From assembly GCA_016213135.1 (NCBI GenBank), contig JACRBQ010000035.1, forward strand, positions 85,722 through 149,721: 64,000 bases of DNA. The letters are read 5' to 3'. A model generated the notes under the pieces. That model made no database searches and was not told the DNA's origin. It saw only the letters and a list, made by a program, of their open reading frames with translations. A program made the translations under genes and the position numbers. Origin of the DNA: Chloroflexota bacterium. Lineage in GTDB: Bacteria; Chloroflexota; Anaerolineae; Anaerolineales; VGOW01. This document shows, one piece after another, positions 9,069 through 18,467 of the stretch (its first letter is position 1; the number at the start of each line of letters is the position of its first letter).

Positions 9069-9360
9069 TTCTAATCAGCCTTTCCTGCTTTTCAAGATGG
9101 CGAGCGAAGGGGTCTTGCTTATCTAAGCTCACTAAGTCTACGGGGTGATTTATCTCCCTCAGCAGTCTGCCGTAGACGCGGAAAAACTTGCCCTTAGGGC
9201 ATCCTCGCACAGCAAGATCAATGTCCGATCCCGGTCTGACTTTGCCGGAAGTTAGTGAGCCAAACAGAAATATATGTGTGCATCCGGCCTCTTTGAGTAT
9301 CGCGATGGCCCGACGCATGTCGTCTTCGTATCCTTTGGGGATTTGGAGTTTTGTGTTCAT
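9061..9360 (-). CDS. MNT-domain nucleotidyltransferase (MntA-like antitoxin)
   Basis: IFLFGSLTSGKVRPGSDIDLAV = GSX10DXD motif; ATG at 9360. Confidence 0.82.
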   Translation of the reverse strand: MNTKLQIPKGYEDDMRRAIAILKEAGCTHIFLFGSLTSGKVRPGSDIDLAVRGCPKGKFFRVYGRLLREINHPVDLVSLDKQDPFARHLEKQERLIRIV

Positions 9361-10079
9361 GGTTGTGTGCGATCTTTTTCTGTTGGAAGGAAAGTCCCCT
9401 CCACCCATTCCTCGCCGCCCGGCCCCACTTCCTTTTTCCAGACCGGCACGATCTCCTTCAATCGATCAATTCCGTATCGCGCCGCTTCGAAGACGCCCGT
9501 GTCGCGGTGGGCTGCCGAGCAGGCAATGAGCACGGTGGGTGTGCCGGGGGCCAGCCGCCCGATGCGCTGCACAATGGCGATGCCCTCCACGCTGGGCCAG
9601 CGCGCCCGGATTTCGTCGGCCACCTGTTTCATTTTGGCTTCGGCCATGGGCATGTACGCTTCATATTCGAGGTGGGCGGTATGGTGGGCCTCGCCCCGGC
9701 TGGTGACCCCGCGCACCATGCCGGTGAACACACAGGCCGCGCCCGTGGTCGGCAGGGTGACGCCGGCGACCAGCGCATCCAGATCGAGCGTGTCGTTAGT
9801 AACCCGAAAAATGGTCGGGAGTTGCGCCGGGCTGCTGCCGCCGGACACGGGAGGAAACAGCGCCACCTCGTCGCCGTCGGCCAGCGCGTCGCCGGGGAAG
9901 GCAAACTCGTGGTTGCGCGACACCAGCGCCGTGGGCAGGGCGGGAGTCAAATCAGGGAACTGATCGGCCAGCGCCGTTTTGAGTTCGGCCACCGTCGCGC
10001 CGTCGGCCAACGTCAACTCGGCCCGGCTCGTCCTGGCCCGATCTTTGAGCGTGGCGAAGAAGAGGATGCTGATTCTCAT
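9357..10079 (-). CDS. MoaD-MoaE fusion (molybdopterin synthase small plus large subunit)
   Basis: N-terminal MoaD fold ending ALFPPVSGG, followed by MoaE: GAACVFTGMVRG, HTAHLEYEAYMPMAEAKM, IGRLAPGTPTVLIACSAAHR, PVWKKEVGPGGEEWVEG. Confidence 0.92.
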   Translation of the reverse strand: MRISILFFATLKDRARTSRAELTLADGATVAELKTALADQFPDLTPALPTALVSRNHEFAFPGDALADGDEVALFPPVSGGSSPAQLPTIFRVTNDTLDLDALVAGVTLPTTGAACVFTGMVRGVTSRGEAHHTAHLEYEAYMPMAEAKMKQVADEIRARWPSVEGIAIVQRIGRLAPGTPTVLIACSAAHRDTGVFEAARYGIDRLKEIVPVWKKEVGPGGEEWVEGTFLPTEKDRTQP

Positions 10080-10456
10080 GCGCGCAATTCTAGAAATTGC
10101 TTCGGCCCGTTCAAGGTCAAAATCAGCTTGTTCAAGACATCTCGCCCTAGAACGATTTCCTCACCGCTCGCGTCTCCTATAGTCTCAACGCTGAGAATTC
10201 GAGAATCGCCAATGCCGATATCAAGAACGTAAATATCCACCATCCTCCGCTCTCCCCACTGGCTTCGCGCGTATTTGTGGTTGTCAATCGGCGCGTCGAG
10301 TTCAACGAGATACCGAGTCGGCACGATGGTAGCGCCAGCGCCCGTGTCGACAAAAGCCAACAGTGGCCCGTTCCTGAATGCCTCATACGGCAGGCTGAGG
10401 TTCACCTCAATCGTTGGGGCGGCGGGAAAATAATCGGTGCTGTACGGACTTATCAT
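10076..10456 (-). CDS. Retropepsin-like (clan AA) aspartic protease domain protein
   Basis: LLAFVDTGAGATIVP (DTGA catalytic motif) and LGRDVLNKLILTLNGPKQ; ATGA overlap with both neighbours. Confidence 0.78.
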   Translation of the reverse strand: MISPYSTDYFPAAPTIEVNLSLPYEAFRNGPLLAFVDTGAGATIVPTRYLVELDAPIDNHKYARSQWGERRMVDIYVLDIGIGDSRILSVETIGDASGEEIVLGRDVLNKLILTLNGPKQFLELRA

Positions 10457-10824
10457 CGCTCAATCTTTCCGGTGCTGAATGTCCGCATCCAGATTTCTTC
10501 AACTGGCTGCTCCTTGACCTGCCGCAGTAATACTGAAATCTTGCCATACCTGGCTCGTATCCGCCGATACAGGGGAGCCAATTCGCGGTCGTGATCCACC
10601 AGCTTTTGTTCGTGGATGGCGATGTACTGGCCGAGATAATCTGCCTTAAGTTGGCTATGCATGGCCTCGTAGGCTTCGATTTCCCTGGCGAGTTTTTTCC
10701 TCTGCTGTTCGCGGAGATAAAGCTCAACCGCCCTATTCACGACCTCGTTGACGCTTCTCGACTCGCGCTCGGCATCCCGTTCCAGCATCTCGCGCAAGTC
10801 GGATCGAAGCTCGATAGTTTCCAT
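10453..10824 (-). CDS. Ribbon-helix-helix-like protein partnering the retropepsin-like gene
   Basis: METIELRSDLREMLERDAERESRSVNEVVNRAVELYLREQQ RHH-like N-terminus plus helical tail; AAGGAGG RBS before ATG 10824. Confidence 0.65.
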   Translation of the reverse strand: METIELRSDLREMLERDAERESRSVNEVVNRAVELYLREQQRKKLAREIEAYEAMHSQLKADYLGQYIAIHEQKLVDHDRELAPLYRRIRARYGKISVLLRQVKEQPVEEIWMRTFSTGKIER

Positions 10825-10838
10825 GCTTGCCTCCTTCG

Positions 10839-11312
10839 TCACGCGGTGTAATCACTCTTCCCGCCGTGCTTTTCAACCAACCGCACGTTCGTGATCTGCA
10901 TTGTCTTTTCTGCGGCTTTGGCCATATCGTACACCGTTAACGCCGCTACCGATACTGCCGTCAGCGCTTCCATTTCAACGCCGGTCTTGCCCACCGTGCG
11001 AGCCGTGGCGCTGATCTCCACGCGGGGCGGGTCGTCGTCTTTCAACTCCAGTTCCACTGAGATGTGCGTGAGCGGCAGCGGGTGGCACAAAGGGATGAGT
11101 TCCGACGTGCGCTTGGCGGCCATCACCCCGGCCAGTTGCGCCACAGTGAGCACGTCGCCCTTTTTGAGCGCGCCCTCGCGAATAAGGGCCAGGGTCTCGG
11201 CTTGCATGCGCACCTCGCCGCGCGCCACGGCGATGCGCTCGGTGTCGGGCTTGCGGCCCACGTCCACCATGTGGGCGCGGCCTTCGGGGTCGAGGTGAGT
11301 GAGTTCGGGCAT
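10839..11312 (-). CDS. moaC: Cyclic pyranopterin monophosphate synthase
   Basis: [70 protein letters not shown]. Confidence 0.96.
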   Translation of the reverse strand: MPELTHLDPEGRAHMVDVGRKPDTERIAVARGEVRMQAETLALIREGALKKGDVLTVAQLAGVMAAKRTSELIPLCHPLPLTHISVELELKDDDPPRVEISATARTVGKTGVEMEALTAVSVAALTVYDMAKAAEKTMQITNVRLVEKHGGKSDYTA

Positions 11313-11365
11313 GGCGAGATTATAATTTCTCAAGCCACAATTCACAATGCGCAATACTGAATACC

Positions 11366-11422
11366 CAATACCCAATACTCAATACCCAATAATGGGTATT
11401 CGGTATTGAGTATTGGGTATTG
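11366..11422. repeat. 21-bp perfect inverted repeat built from AATACCC/AATACTC words between moaC and ftsY
   Basis: CAATACCCAATACTCAATACC (11366-11386) versus GGTATTGAGTATTGGGTATTG (11402-11422), 15-nt loop. Confidence 0.95.
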
Positions 11423-11435
11423 TATAATCCCGCCC

Positions 11436-12350
11436 GTGCTTTCATCCATAAAGAACTTTGCCGCGGGACTGGCCCGCACCCGGCAGGCGGTGTTTGGCCG
11501 CATTGCCAATTTGGTGGGCGCCACCGAGATCACCGCCGACACGTGGGACGAGTTGGAGTCCACGTTGATTCAGGCCGACATGGGCGTGGTCGTGTCCAGC
11601 CAACTTGTCGAACGACTCAAGAATCACGTGGGTGAGACGGGCGTGACCAGGCAGCACGACCTCTTCGCCTTTTTGCGTGGCGAGTTGATTGCGCTGTTGA
11701 GTGTGCCGCCCCCGCCGCCCTTGCCGGCCGGCGGCCCCGCCGTGCTGATGATGGTGGGGGTCAACGGCTCCGGCAAAACGACCACCGCGGCCAAACTGGC
11801 CAAAGTGCTGCGCGACCGCGAACGGCGTAAGCCCATCCTCGCCGCCGCCGACACCTTCCGTGCTGCGGCCATTGGGCAACTGCAAGAATGGGGCGGGCGC
11901 ATCGGCGTGGACGTGATTGCCGGGCAGCCCAACGGCGACCCCGGCGCGGTGGTGTACGATGCCATTGCCGCCGCCCGGTCGCGCGGGCGCGATCTGGTGA
12001 TGGTGGACACGGCGGGTCGTTTGCACACCAAATTCAATTTGATGGAAGAATTGAAGAAAGTGCGCGGCGTGGCAGCCAAAGCCGTACCGGGGGCGCCTCA
12101 TTCCGTTTTGTTGGTACTGGATTCGACCACCGGCCAGAATGCCATCGCGCAGGCCCGGGCCTTCAAAGAAGCTGTGGGCGTGACCGGCGTGGTGCTCACC
12201 AAGCTGGACGGCTCGGCCAAGGGCGGCGTGGCTTTTGCCATTTGCCGCGAGTTGGCGCTGCCCATTGTGTATGTGGGCCTCGGCGAAAAGGTTGAGGATT
12301 TGGTGGCGTTCGACCCCGAGGCATTTGTGGACGGGCTGTTGAGCGGATAA
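11436..12350 (+). CDS. ftsY: Signal recognition particle receptor FtsY
   Basis: [79 protein letters not shown] start at 11436. Confidence 0.94.
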   Translation: MLSSIKNFAAGLARTRQAVFGRIANLVGATEITADTWDELESTLIQADMGVVVSSQLVERLKNHVGETGVTRQHDLFAFLRGELIALLSVPPPPPLPAGGPAVLMMVGVNGSGKTTTAAKLAKVLRDRERRKPILAAADTFRAAAIGQLQEWGGRIGVDVIAGQPNGDPGAVVYDAIAAARSRGRDLVMVDTAGRLHTKFNLMEELKKVRGVAAKAVPGAPHSVLLVLDSTTGQNAIAQARAFKEAVGVTGVVLTKLDGSAKGGVAFAICRELALPIVYVGLGEKVEDLVAFDPEAFVDGLLSG

Positions 12351-12408
12351 TTCGAGAACAACGGTGTGCGGCGGCGCATGTCCGCTCTCACGATTCAAGG
12401 ACTATTGA

Positions 12409-13492
12409 ATGCTAGACCTCATTATTGCCAAACTTACTGAAAGCGATACCCAAGCCCAGCGATTGCTGGAGCGTCTTTGACCTCCCGGCGCAGGAAAAGC
12501 GACTGGCCGAATTGGAGGCGCTAGCGGCCTCCGTCGAGTTTTGGAGCAACCCCGCCGCCGCCCGCGACGCCATGCGCGAGCTTTCGGACACACGGGTTAC
12601 CGTGACCGAATGGCGCACGCTCAGGCGGCGCATCGCCGACGCGCTGGAGTTGGCGGCCCTGGGCGATGATTCCATCGGCCCGGAACTGGAACGCGAACAG
12701 CAAGCCATTGCCGACGAGGTCACGCGGCTCGACCTCGAATCCATCTTTGCCGACAAGCACGATCACGGCAACGCCTTCCTCTCCATCCATGCCGGGGCGG
12801 GGGGCGTGGATGCGCAGGACTTCGCGGCCATGCTGGAACGGATGTACTTGCGTTGGACGGAGAAGCGCGGGTTCAAGGCGCAAGTGGTGGACGAAACGGC
12901 CGGCGAGGAAGCGGGCATCAAGTCGGCCACCCTCAGCATCGAGGGGCGGCAAGCGTATGGCTACCTCAAGTCGGAGCGCGGCGTGCACCGGCTGGTGCGG
13001 CTGTCGCCGTTCGACTCGGCCCACCGCCGACACACCTCGTTTGCGCTGGTGGAGGTGATGCCCGAAGTGGACGACGACGCCGAGATCGTCCTTAATCCGA
13101 CCGAACTCGAAATCACCACGTACAAGTCGTCCGGCGCGGGCGGGCAGAACGTGCAAAAGAACGAGACCGCCATTCGCATCCGGCACATTCCCAGCGGCAT
13201 TGTCGTCACCTGCCAAAACGAACGGTCGCAAACGCAGAACCGCGAGAACGCCATGAAGGTGCTGCGGTCGCGGCTGTACGAGCTTCGCCTCGAAGAGCGC
13301 GAGAAGGAAATGGCCGCGCTGAAAGGCGAACACGTCAAGGCCGAGTTCGGCAGCCAGATCCGGTCGTATGTGCTGCACCCGTATCAAATGGTGAAGGACC
13401 ACCGCACCGGGTTCGAGACCTCGGCCACCGGCTCGGTGCTGGATGGCGAGCTGGACGATTTCATGGAAGCTTTTCTGCGGCACTGGCAATGA
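12409..13492 (+). CDS. prfB: Peptide chain release factor 2, with programmed +1 frameshift at 12475-12481 (CTT TGA C)
   Basis: Frame-0 ATG 12409 (MLDLIIAKLTESDTQAQRLLERL) stops at TGA 12478. The +1 frame continues LDLPAQEKRLAELEALAASVEFW... with the GGQ region SGAGGQNVQKNETAIRI. GGAG lies upstream of CTT-TGA-C with RF2-like spacing. Confidence 0.94.
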
Positions 13493-13571
13493 TAGCGCGT
13501 CAGCGCCCCGGTAATTGGATGTACAATCGATGCGCAGCTTGACCACACAACTTAAGGAGTGAGACCTGGCC

Positions 13572-14885
13572 ATGAACAACCCCCGCAAACGCACCGGCAT
13601 TCACCCGTTTGGGCAACCGCCCGATATCAAATTCAGAGATGACGACCGCGACGGGCCGCCCAAAAAACCCATAGGGCCGCCTCGGCAGCGCCCCGCCGCG
13701 GTGCCCTCCAAGCCGCCCAGCCCCTCGCAACCGAGCGGGGCGCGGCCAGTCCCTCGCACCCCGCCGCACTCCATGCCCCAACCGCCTCGGGCCGCGGCCG
13801 GGGCCGCGGGCGCAACGGCCGCATCCGGCGTCGGCCCCTCGCCTGCCGAAGTGCTGGCTGACCGGATTGGATTGCTGCAAAGCCAGGTGGGCGGTTTGCA
13901 GTCCTCGGCGTTGCTCAGCACCGTCAAAGACGAGCTTGAGGACGTGGCCACCAACGTCAACGGCTTGTCGTCGCTCATTGCCGGTGTGCGTCAGGCCGGG
14001 CACGTTTACGACGCCGACCTTGAGCCGAAAGCCGCCACGTTGCAGCAGGGCTGGCCCGCCGTGCGCAGTGGCGCCCTGGCCGAGCTCAATCGTCAGGCCC
14101 CGGCTTTGCGCTCTGCGTTGCGCGCCGCCGAGGATGAGTTGCGGCGGCTGGTGAGCATGCAATCGAATTTCGGTCAAGCCAATGCCATGCTGCCCGGCGT
14201 GGAAAACACCGTGCAGAATCTTGGCGACAAGGTCAACGCGGTCACCACTTCCATCAAAGGCACCTACGACAGTTTCACCCGCGAGGCCAACAGCATCAAG
14301 GAGCGTGTGACAAAGATTCAAGCCATGTTGCAGTTGGTGAACGCCGCCAGCTTCCGGCTACTGCCCACCGAGGGCGTGGTGGCGGCGACCCAGGCGAAGC
14401 TGGACAAGGACGGCAAAGACGACCCGAACGGCTATCTCTTCCTCACCGACCAGCGATTGTTGTTCGAGCAGAATGAGGAGGTGGCAACCAAGAAAGTGCT
14501 GTTTGTGACCACCGAAAAACAGAAGGTGCAAAAGCTGCTCATTGAGATGCCGGTAGCCCAAGTGGAGAAAGCGACCGCCAGCAAAAAGGGGCTGTTTGGC
14601 AACGAAGATCATTTGGAGTTGCTGTTCGAGTCAGGCGCGGCAGTGCGCGCGGCGCACTTTCACCTCGACGGGCAGGATTGCAATATGTGGCAGGCGCTGG
14701 TGGGGCGGGCCAAGGCCAACGACTTCGACAAAGAGCGCGCGGTGAAGATCGATCAGGCTGCCCTGGATCGCGTTTCCAAAGCGCCCACGCAATGCCCCAA
14801 TTGCGGCAGCGCCTTTACCCAACCGGTGGTGCGCGGGCAAACAGAAATCAAGTGCGAGTATTGCGGGACGGTGACGAGGCTGTAA
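13572..14885 (+). CDS. Uncharacterised protein: proline-rich N-terminus, coiled coil, GRAM/PH-like domain, C-terminal zinc ribbon
   Basis: Pro-rich start, FRLLPTEGVVAATQAKL...GYLFLTDQRLLFEQ (GRAM-like), CPNCGSAF..IKCEYCGTVTRL. Confidence 0.6.
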   Translation: MNNPRKRTGIHPFGQPPDIKFRDDDRDGPPKKPIGPPRQRPAAVPSKPPSPSQPSGARPVPRTPPHSMPQPPRAAAGAAGATAASGVGPSPAEVLADRIGLLQSQVGGLQSSALLSTVKDELEDVATNVNGLSSLIAGVRQAGHVYDADLEPKAATLQQGWPAVRSGALAELNRQAPALRSALRAAEDELRRLVSMQSNFGQANAMLPGVENTVQNLGDKVNAVTTSIKGTYDSFTREANSIKERVTKIQAMLQLVNAASFRLLPTEGVVAATQAKLDKDGKDDPNGYLFLTDQRLLFEQNEEVATKKVLFVTTEKQKVQKLLIEMPVAQVEKATASKKGLFGNEDHLELLFESGAAVRAAHFHLDGQDCNMWQALVGRAKANDFDKERAVKIDQAALDRVSKAPTQCPNCGSAFTQPVVRGQTEIKCEYCGTVTRL

Positions 14886-14994
14886 CAACTACGCACCGAT
14901 GCCCGGCGCTTAGGCCGCCCAGTCACCGTCACAGCAGGTCTGGAAGCTTGGGCGCGTCGCAAGGAATTCGGTATTGACGCTGGTGCGACATATA

Positions 14995-15025
14995 GTTATA
15001 CTTTCCTTGCTAAAAAGGGTATAAC
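14995..15025. promoter_or_regulatory. Inverted repeat GTTATAC-N17-GTATAAC in front of the toxin-antitoxin pair (candidate operator)
   Basis: Perfect 7-bp arms immediately upstream of ATG 15029. Confidence 0.4.
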
Positions 15026-15028
15026 AAT

Positions 15029-15286
15029 ATGGCAAACATAAAAACGGCTATTTCCCTGCAAAAATCGCTCTTCGAGCAAGTTGAGACCCTCGCCCGCGAA
15101 ATGAAAGTATCCCGGAGTCGAGTGTTTGTTTTGGCATTGGAAAACTTCATCCGGGATTACCAGGACAAACAGTTGTTCGACAAAATCAACAAAGCCTGCG
15201 AAGATTCTCCCCCCGACGAGGCCGAACGAACGCGCCTTCGCCAAATTCGCCGCCAGCACCGACGTATGGTGGAGGGCGAATGGTAA
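15029..15286 (+). CDS. MazE/RHH-type antitoxin
   Basis: IKTAISLQKSLFEQVETLAREMKVSRSRVFVLALENFI; overlaps the following mazF. Confidence 0.72.
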   Translation: MANIKTAISLQKSLFEQVETLAREMKVSRSRVFVLALENFIRDYQDKQLFDKINKACEDSPPDEAERTRLRQIRRQHRRMVEGEW

Positions 15287-15639
15287 TCAATCAGGGTGAC
15301 GTCTTCTGGGTTGACCTAGGCGAACCCATAGGTTCCGAACCCGGCTACAGCCACCCGAACGTGGTCATCCAGAATAACATGTTCAACCACAGCGGGATCA
15401 ATACGGTTATCGTCTGTGGCCTGACATCCAAGCTCAAACGCGCCGCCATACCGGGGAATGTTCTACTTGAAGCGGGAGAAGCCAACTTGCCAAAACAGAG
15501 CGTGGTAGTCGTGTCACAGGTATTTACTGTGGACAAGGCTCAACTGGGCGAATTTATTGGCGCACTGTCGAAAAAGCGAATGCGGCAAATTCTGGATGGC
15601 TTGAAGTTGGCAACTGAGCCACGCGAAGCGCCAAGGTAA
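15280..15639 (+). CDS. MazF/PemK-family endoribonuclease toxin
   Basis: INQGDVFWVDLGEPIGSEPGYSHPNVVIQNN...VIVCGLTSKLKRA...GNVLLEAGEANLPKQSVVVVSQ. Confidence 0.9.
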   Translation: MVINQGDVFWVDLGEPIGSEPGYSHPNVVIQNNMFNHSGINTVIVCGLTSKLKRAAIPGNVLLEAGEANLPKQSVVVVSQVFTVDKAQLGEFIGALSKKRMRQILDGLKLATEPREAPR

Positions 15640-15697
15640 TCACAACTGTCGTTCACAAACGCAACGTAACCGTTACAAGACTGCCAACAACCATCTT

Positions 15698-17083
15698 ATG
15701 GCCCTCACCTCCCTCACCCTCGTCGAAGCCGCCGACCTCATCGCCGCGCGCAAGCTCTCTCCGGTTGAACTGACTCAGGCCTACCTCTCGCGCATTGAAG
15801 CCCTCGACCCCAAGCTCACGGCGTTCATCACCGTCACCCCGGAGCTTGCGTTGCAGCAGGCGCGCGAGGCCGAGCAGGCCATTGGCCGTGGCGAGTATCG
15901 CGGCCCGCTGCACGGCGCGCCGCTGGCGCTCAAGGATTTGTTCGACACCAAAGGCGTGCGCACCACCGCCGGGGGCAAGTTTTTTGCCGGCCGCGTGCCC
16001 GAGGCCGACAGCGTCGCATGGCAACGGCTCAGCGCCGCCGGGGCCATCCTGCTCGGCAAGTTGAACATGCACGAATGGGCGCTGGGCGTCACCACCATCA
16101 ACCCGCACTATGGCACCTGCAAAAACCCGTGGGCGCTCGACCGCATCACCGGCGGCTCATCCGGCGGCTCCGGCGCGGCGCTGGCGGCGCGCCTGTGCCT
16201 CGGCTCCATGGGCAGCGACACCGGCGGTTCCATTCGCATCCCGTCGTCGCTGTGCGGCACGGTGGGCCTCAAGCCCACCTACGGACGGGTGAGCGTGCGG
16301 GGCGTCATTCCTTTGAGTTGGAATCTGGATCACATCGGCCCCATGGGACGTCGGGTGCGCGACGTGGCCCTTTTGTTGCAGGCGGTGGCCGGATACGATC
16401 CCGATGACGCATTCTCGGCGGATGCCCCCACCGACGACTACGGGACGGCGTTGGAGGGCGGCGTGCGCGGCTGGCGCGTGGCGCTTGCAACCGACTCGCA
16501 CTTTGCGGATGCCGACGCCGAAGTACTGAGCGCCGTGCGCGAGGCGGCTCGCGCTTTTGAGCAGTTGGGGGCCACCGTGGTGGAGACCGAATTCCCCGGC
16601 GGACAGGAAGCGTGGGCGGCCAACGGCATTATGACTCCCGCCGATGCTGCCGCGTATCATCGCGAACGGCTGCAAACGCGCCCGGAGGGTTTCGGCGCAG
16701 ACTTGCTCAAACGGCTCCAGCGCGGCGCGTCGTTTTCGTCCACCGAGTACGCGTTGGCGCGTCATACCCAATCGCGCCTGCGCCGCCAGTTTGAAAAATT
16801 CTTCGACGGCTTCGATCTTCTGCTTACCCCCACCACGCCCATCCCGGCGCCGGTGGCCGAAGGACTCAACTCGGTGGAAACTGCGCCCGTGCTCACGCGC
16901 TTCGTCGCCCCCTTCAACCTCACCGGCCTGCCCGCCTTGTCGCTGCCGTGCGGCTTCACGGAGAGCGGCTTGCCCATCGGGCTGCAAATAGTGGCGCGCC
17001 CGTGGGCCGAGGCTCGTGTGTTGCGCGCGGGATACGCTTTCGAGCAAGCCACTGAGTGGCGCCATCACGCGCCGCCGCTGTAA
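15698..17083 (+). CDS. Amidase signature family (GatA-like)
   Basis: GPLHGAPLALKDLFDTKGVRTTAGGKFF, ITGGSSGGSGAALAARL, MGSDTGGSIRIPSSLCGTVGLKPTYGRVS. Confidence 0.92.
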   Translation: MALTSLTLVEAADLIAARKLSPVELTQAYLSRIEALDPKLTAFITVTPELALQQAREAEQAIGRGEYRGPLHGAPLALKDLFDTKGVRTTAGGKFFAGRVPEADSVAWQRLSAAGAILLGKLNMHEWALGVTTINPHYGTCKNPWALDRITGGSSGGSGAALAARLCLGSMGSDTGGSIRIPSSLCGTVGLKPTYGRVSVRGVIPLSWNLDHIGPMGRRVRDVALLLQAVAGYDPDDAFSADAPTDDYGTALEGGVRGWRVALATDSHFADADAEVLSAVREAARAFEQLGATVVETEFPGGQEAWAANGIMTPADAAAYHRERLQTRPEGFGADLLKRLQRGASFSSTEYALARHTQSRLRRQFEKFFDGFDLLLTPTTPIPAPVAEGLNSVETAPVLTRFVAPFNLTGLPALSLPCGFTESGLPIGLQIVARPWAEARVLRAGYAFEQATEWRHHAPPL

Positions 17084-17269
17084 TTCCCCGGCCAGGCAGG
17101 GCCGCGCTCCGCGCTTTGGAGTGACAATTATCAGACTCGCCCTCGAACCGCCGCGCCCCGCGCCGCGCCCCTTCCTTGACACGCCTTCCAGCCTCGTGAT
17201 ATTCTGAGCCGCGCTTTCCGGCAATCCGTACTTCACCGGCGACATTTCGCCGCCTCATGGGGGCAGCCT

Positions 17270-18391
17270 ATGACCGACCGCCGCTACTGGATCGGCTTTA
17301 ACCTGGTGCGGGGCATTGGCCCGGCCAAAGTGCGCGCGCTGCTCGATCACTTCGGCGATCTGGGCGCGGCGTGGGGCGCCTCTCACGCCGAGTTGCAGGC
17401 CGCCGGGTTGGACAGGCGCGCCCTCGAGTCGCTCGAAGCTGCCCGCACTCGCATCGATCTGGATGCCGCGCTTGCCTCAGTGGAGCGCGCCGGGGCGCAG
17501 GCGCTGTGCTGGGACGACGCGGCCTATCCTCGACGGTTGCGCGAGATTGCCAACCCGCCGCCCGTGTTGTACGTGCGCGGCGACCTGCGCGACGCCGACG
17601 ATTGGGCCGTGGCCATGGTGGGCACGCGCCGCGCCACGTCGTATGGCAGAGAAGTGGCCCGCGAACTGGCGGCCACGCTCGCCGCGGCGGGCGTCACCGT
17701 GGTGAGCGGGCTGGCTCGGGGCATTGACGCTGCCGCCCACGTGGCCGCGTTGGAGGCCGGGGGGCGCACCATCGCCGTGCTTGGCTCCGGGGTGGACAAG
17801 GTTTACCCACCCGAGCACGAAACATTGGCCGAACGGGTGATTGTCGGCGGCGCGCTCGTCAGCGATTATCCGCTGGGCACGCCGCCCGAGAGCGCCAACT
17901 TTCCGCCGCGCAACCGCATCATCAGCGGGCTGGCGCTGGGGGTGATCATCGTCGAAGCCGGGGAAGAATCCGGCGCGCTCATTACCGCCGACTTTGCCGC
18001 CGAGCAGGGGCGCGAGGTGTTTGCCGTGCCGGGGAACATTATCAATCGCAACAGCCGGGGGCCTAACCGGCTCATCCAGCAGGGGGCCAAACTGGTGCTC
18101 AGCGCCGACGACGTGCTGGAGGAATTGAATCTCAAGATGGTGGCGCATCAGGCGCAAGCCCGCGCGCAGTTGCCCTTGTTTGACGGGGCCGACGACACCG
18201 AGCGCGCGTTGCTCACGCACCTCTCTGCCGAGCCGCTGCACGCCGACGAACTCAGCGTGCTGGCCGGCCTGCCCATTGCCTCCGTATCGTCGGCGCTGGC
18301 GATGATGGAGTTGAAAGGCATGGTGCGGCAAGTGGGCGGCATGACATACGTGGCGGCGAGAGAGTTACGCGAGGAGTATAAGGTGGAATGA
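17270..18391 (+). CDS. dprA: DNA-processing protein DprA
   Basis: AMVGTRRATSYGREVARELAATLAAAGVTVVSGLARGIDAAAH, PPRNRIISGLALGVIIVEAGEESGALITADFAAEQGREVFAVPG. Confidence 0.96.
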   Translation: MTDRRYWIGFNLVRGIGPAKVRALLDHFGDLGAAWGASHAELQAAGLDRRALESLEAARTRIDLDAALASVERAGAQALCWDDAAYPRRLREIANPPPVLYVRGDLRDADDWAVAMVGTRRATSYGREVARELAATLAAAGVTVVSGLARGIDAAAHVAALEAGGRTIAVLGSGVDKVYPPEHETLAERVIVGGALVSDYPLGTPPESANFPPRNRIISGLALGVIIVEAGEESGALITADFAAEQGREVFAVPGNIINRNSRGPNRLIQQGAKLVLSADDVLEELNLKMVAHQAQARAQLPLFDGADDTERALLTHLSAEPLHADELSVLAGLPIASVSSALAMMELKGMVRQVGGMTYVAARELREEYKVE

Positions 18392-18413
18392 AGGATGACG
18401 AATGCACAATTCA

Positions 18414-18465
18414 CAATTCACAATGACCGATACATTGAGCATTGTGCATTGAGCATTGCGAATTG
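18414..18465. repeat. Inverted repeat of ATTCACA/GCATTGT words between dprA and manC
   Basis: CAATTCACAATG (18414-18425) versus CATTGCGAATTG (18454-18465), one mismatch, with internal CATTGAG word repeats. Confidence 0.85.
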
Positions 18466-18467
18466 AC

